Below are positions 63,696 to 64,000 of a stretch of 64,000 bases of DNA, piece by piece. Under the pieces are notes generated by a model. The model had not been told where the DNA came from and made no database searches. It saw only the letters and a program-made list of their open reading frames with translations. Origin of the DNA: Vallitalea sp. (GTDB lineage Bacteria > Bacillota > Clostridia > Lachnospirales > Vallitaleaceae); NCBI GenBank assembly GCA_025210235.1, contig JAOASG010000002.1:1-64000 (forward strand), in the 5' to 3' direction. The number at the start of each line of letters is the position of its first letter. Positions within the stretch are counted from its first letter, which is position 1. Both the position numbers and the translations under genes were made by a program.

Positions 63696-64000
63696 CTATT
63701 TTTCATCATTATTTTTAGTTAATTTTCCTTCTTTTTTCAATTCATCTTGCGCTATTTTAGTAATTTCTTTTCCACCCATTTCATACCATCTTTTAACAAA
63801 TTCATCAAATTTATTTAGCTCATATTGTCCATTAATTATTTTATAAGAATATTCCTTATATAGATTATTCATTAATTCCCATTTATCTAAATACTCATCA
63901 GGAATATCAAATATAATATCTTCTTTATAATAATTATTTGCAATATCCAAAGATTCTTTTGCTACATTTGATAACAGCGATATTGGTGACTCCCATGAAG
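63696..64000 (-). CDS. C-terminal end of an extracellular solute-binding protein, cut by window edge
   Basis: The frame is open to base 64000 on the minus strand; only the last ~101 residues are seen. The end FDEFVKRWYEMGGKEITKIAQDEL is typical of the C-terminus of family 1 or LplA-type solute-binding lipoproteins (the W-x-x-GG-x-E motif), and a short polar tail follows. The start is outside the window. It would be the binding protein of a sugar or oligosaccharide ABC transporter. The short run of bases 63414-63695 before it holds a G-rich stretch (63491-63517) but no gene. Confidence 0.7.
   Translation of the reverse strand, partial: SWESPISLLSNVAKESLDIANNYYKEDIIFDIPDEYLDKWELMNNLYKEYSYKIINGQYELNKFDEFVKRWYEMGGKEITKIAQDELKKEGKLTKNNDEK

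Noticed and set aside
1..64000. CRISPR arrays, tRNA/rRNA genes, insertion sequences, phage genes
   Set aside because: No regularly spaced repeats, no tRNA-like cloverleaf, no transposase, integrase or structural phage gene could be recognised.

Overview
The window looks like a chromosomal piece of a low-GC, anaerobic, probably spore-forming Clostridia (a Lachnospirales/Vallitalea-like organism is my best guess, not proven). The signs are very AT-rich DNA, an oxygen-sensitive hybrid cluster protein, KamA-type radical SAM chemistry, a SigI/RsgI pair, SLH and SpoIID-domain surface proteins, a DAP-type MurE and a T-box leader. No phage, insertion sequence, CRISPR, rRNA or tRNA was seen. About 50 intact genes are present, mostly on the minus strand.

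Region by region. 1-8 kb: a cut ABC-F gene, then a Bce-type peptide-antibiotic sensing and detoxification module (kinase and regulator at 1504-3203, ABC transporter at 5224-7906) split by a KamA-family aminomutase gene. 8-11.4 kb: a GntR/YtrA-type regulator with its own operator-promoter, an ABC ATPase and permease, and a radical SAM/SPASM protein. 11.4-15 kb: an ABC exporter remnant, ilvB behind a T-box, and cysK. 15-25 kb: a YihY-type membrane protein, a SpoIID-domain lipoprotein, and the gltBD glutamate synthase operon. 25-33 kb: murE, an AraC regulator, a cold-shock protein, a three-gene FAD/Fe-S oxidoreductase operon (BON-GlpA-like, FAD subunit, DUF1667) and hcp. 33-46 kb: two secreted WG-repeat proteins, a tandem duplicated membrane protein, and a run of surface or membrane genes. 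46-54.5 kb: uppP; an unusual four-gene operon (zinc ribbon, ABC ATPase, G3E-like GTPase, DUF1858-fused binding protein); a papain-like protein; an iron-sulfur flavoprotein; an ABC-2 exporter. 54.7-64 kb: a DeoR/organophosphate transporter/phosphodiesterase locus, an SLH protein with rsgI and sigI, a DUF2087 regulator, a Crp/Fnr regulator and the end of a solute-binding protein gene.

Links between genes. The Crp/Fnr protein at 62745 is a candidate regulator of hcp, whose promoter has a palindrome centred at about -41.5. SigI/RsgI may drive the downstream SLH gene through a CCCC/CGAA-type promoter at the end of rsgI. Nitrogen and sulfur assimilation (gltBD, cysK) and branched-chain amino acid synthesis (ilvB) lie close together.

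The strongest candidate for something undescribed is the 47052-50295 operon: a solute-binding-protein fold with no signal peptide, fused to DUF1858, next to a soluble ABC ATPase with a similar N-terminal region, a cysteine-rich GTPase and a zinc ribbon, with no permease. Two families of small intergenic repeats (a GCGAC-hairpin family and a family ending in GTAATTGCAAAACTA) are scattered through the window.
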